Origin: Methanobacteriaceae archaeon UBA349
GTDB lineage: Archaea > Methanobacteriota > Methanobacteria > Methanobacteriales > Methanobacteriaceae
Assembly (NCBI GenBank): GCA_002509745.1
Contig: DAWK01000162.1
Location: 1-6,045, forward strand
DNA length: 6,045 nt
Reading direction: 5' to 3'
The translations under genes were made by a program, and so were the position numbers. The stretch's first letter is position 1. Every line of letters starts with the position of its first letter. Below are positions 6,031 to 6,045 of this stretch, piece after piece. The notes under the pieces were generated by a model. That model made no database searches, was not told the origin of the DNA, and saw nothing but the letters and a program-made list of their open reading frames with translations.

Positions 6031-6045
6031 ATGAAATTAGAATAT
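6031..6045 (+). CDS. Possible start of the next eha gene (ehaC?), truncated by window edge
   Basis: An ATG 36 bases after the ehaB stop opens a frame reading M-K-L-E-Y to the end of the window. In known eha operons the gene after ehaB is ehaC, encoding another small membrane protein, so a gene is expected here. Only five codons are visible and no ribosome site precedes the ATG, so neither the start nor the identity can be confirmed. Confidence 0.3.

Overview
The window most likely comes from a low-GC, hydrogenotrophic methanogenic archaeon of the Methanobacteriales, probably Methanobacterium or a close relative. The evidence is the start of an energy-converting hydrogenase A (eha) operon, beginning with ehaA and ehaB, together with archaeal TATA-box promoters and very AT-rich spacers. 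The genus is inferred from gene family and composition, not from a marker gene.

Layout: positions 1-33 hold a TTA microsatellite. Positions 36-968 (minus) encode an extended-SDR NAD-dependent sugar-nucleotide epimerase resembling the UDP-GlcNAc/GalNAc 4-epimerase branch. A 298-bp AT-rich spacer follows, with two dyads around a TATA-like box. Positions 1267-4572 (minus) encode a 1101-residue polytopic membrane protein. It is a DUF1616-type protein containing what look like four tandem 4-TM modules joined by long charged linkers, ending in one membrane anchor and an external beta-rich domain. Positions 4573-5180 form a 608-bp divergent spacer of very low GC, with a promoter at each end. Positions 5181-5498 and 5491-5994 (plus) encode EhaA and EhaB, overlapping by 8 bp. 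The first codons of a possible next gene, perhaps ehaC, begin at 6031 and run off the window.

There are two functional blocks transcribed away from each other. The minus-strand block looks like cell-envelope or glycan biology: a sugar-nucleotide epimerase and a large membrane protein with an external domain. The 298-bp gap and separate promoter candidates suggest the two genes are independent units. The plus-strand block is energy metabolism: Eha couples an ion gradient to H2-dependent ferredoxin reduction that feeds methanogenesis.

No mobile element, CRISPR array, tRNA or rRNA is visible. The most unusual items are the four-module architecture of the DUF1616 protein, the near-perfect coding tandem repeat inside its first linker, and an operator-like palindrome abutting its TATA box. 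I do not see a wholly new multi-gene system here.
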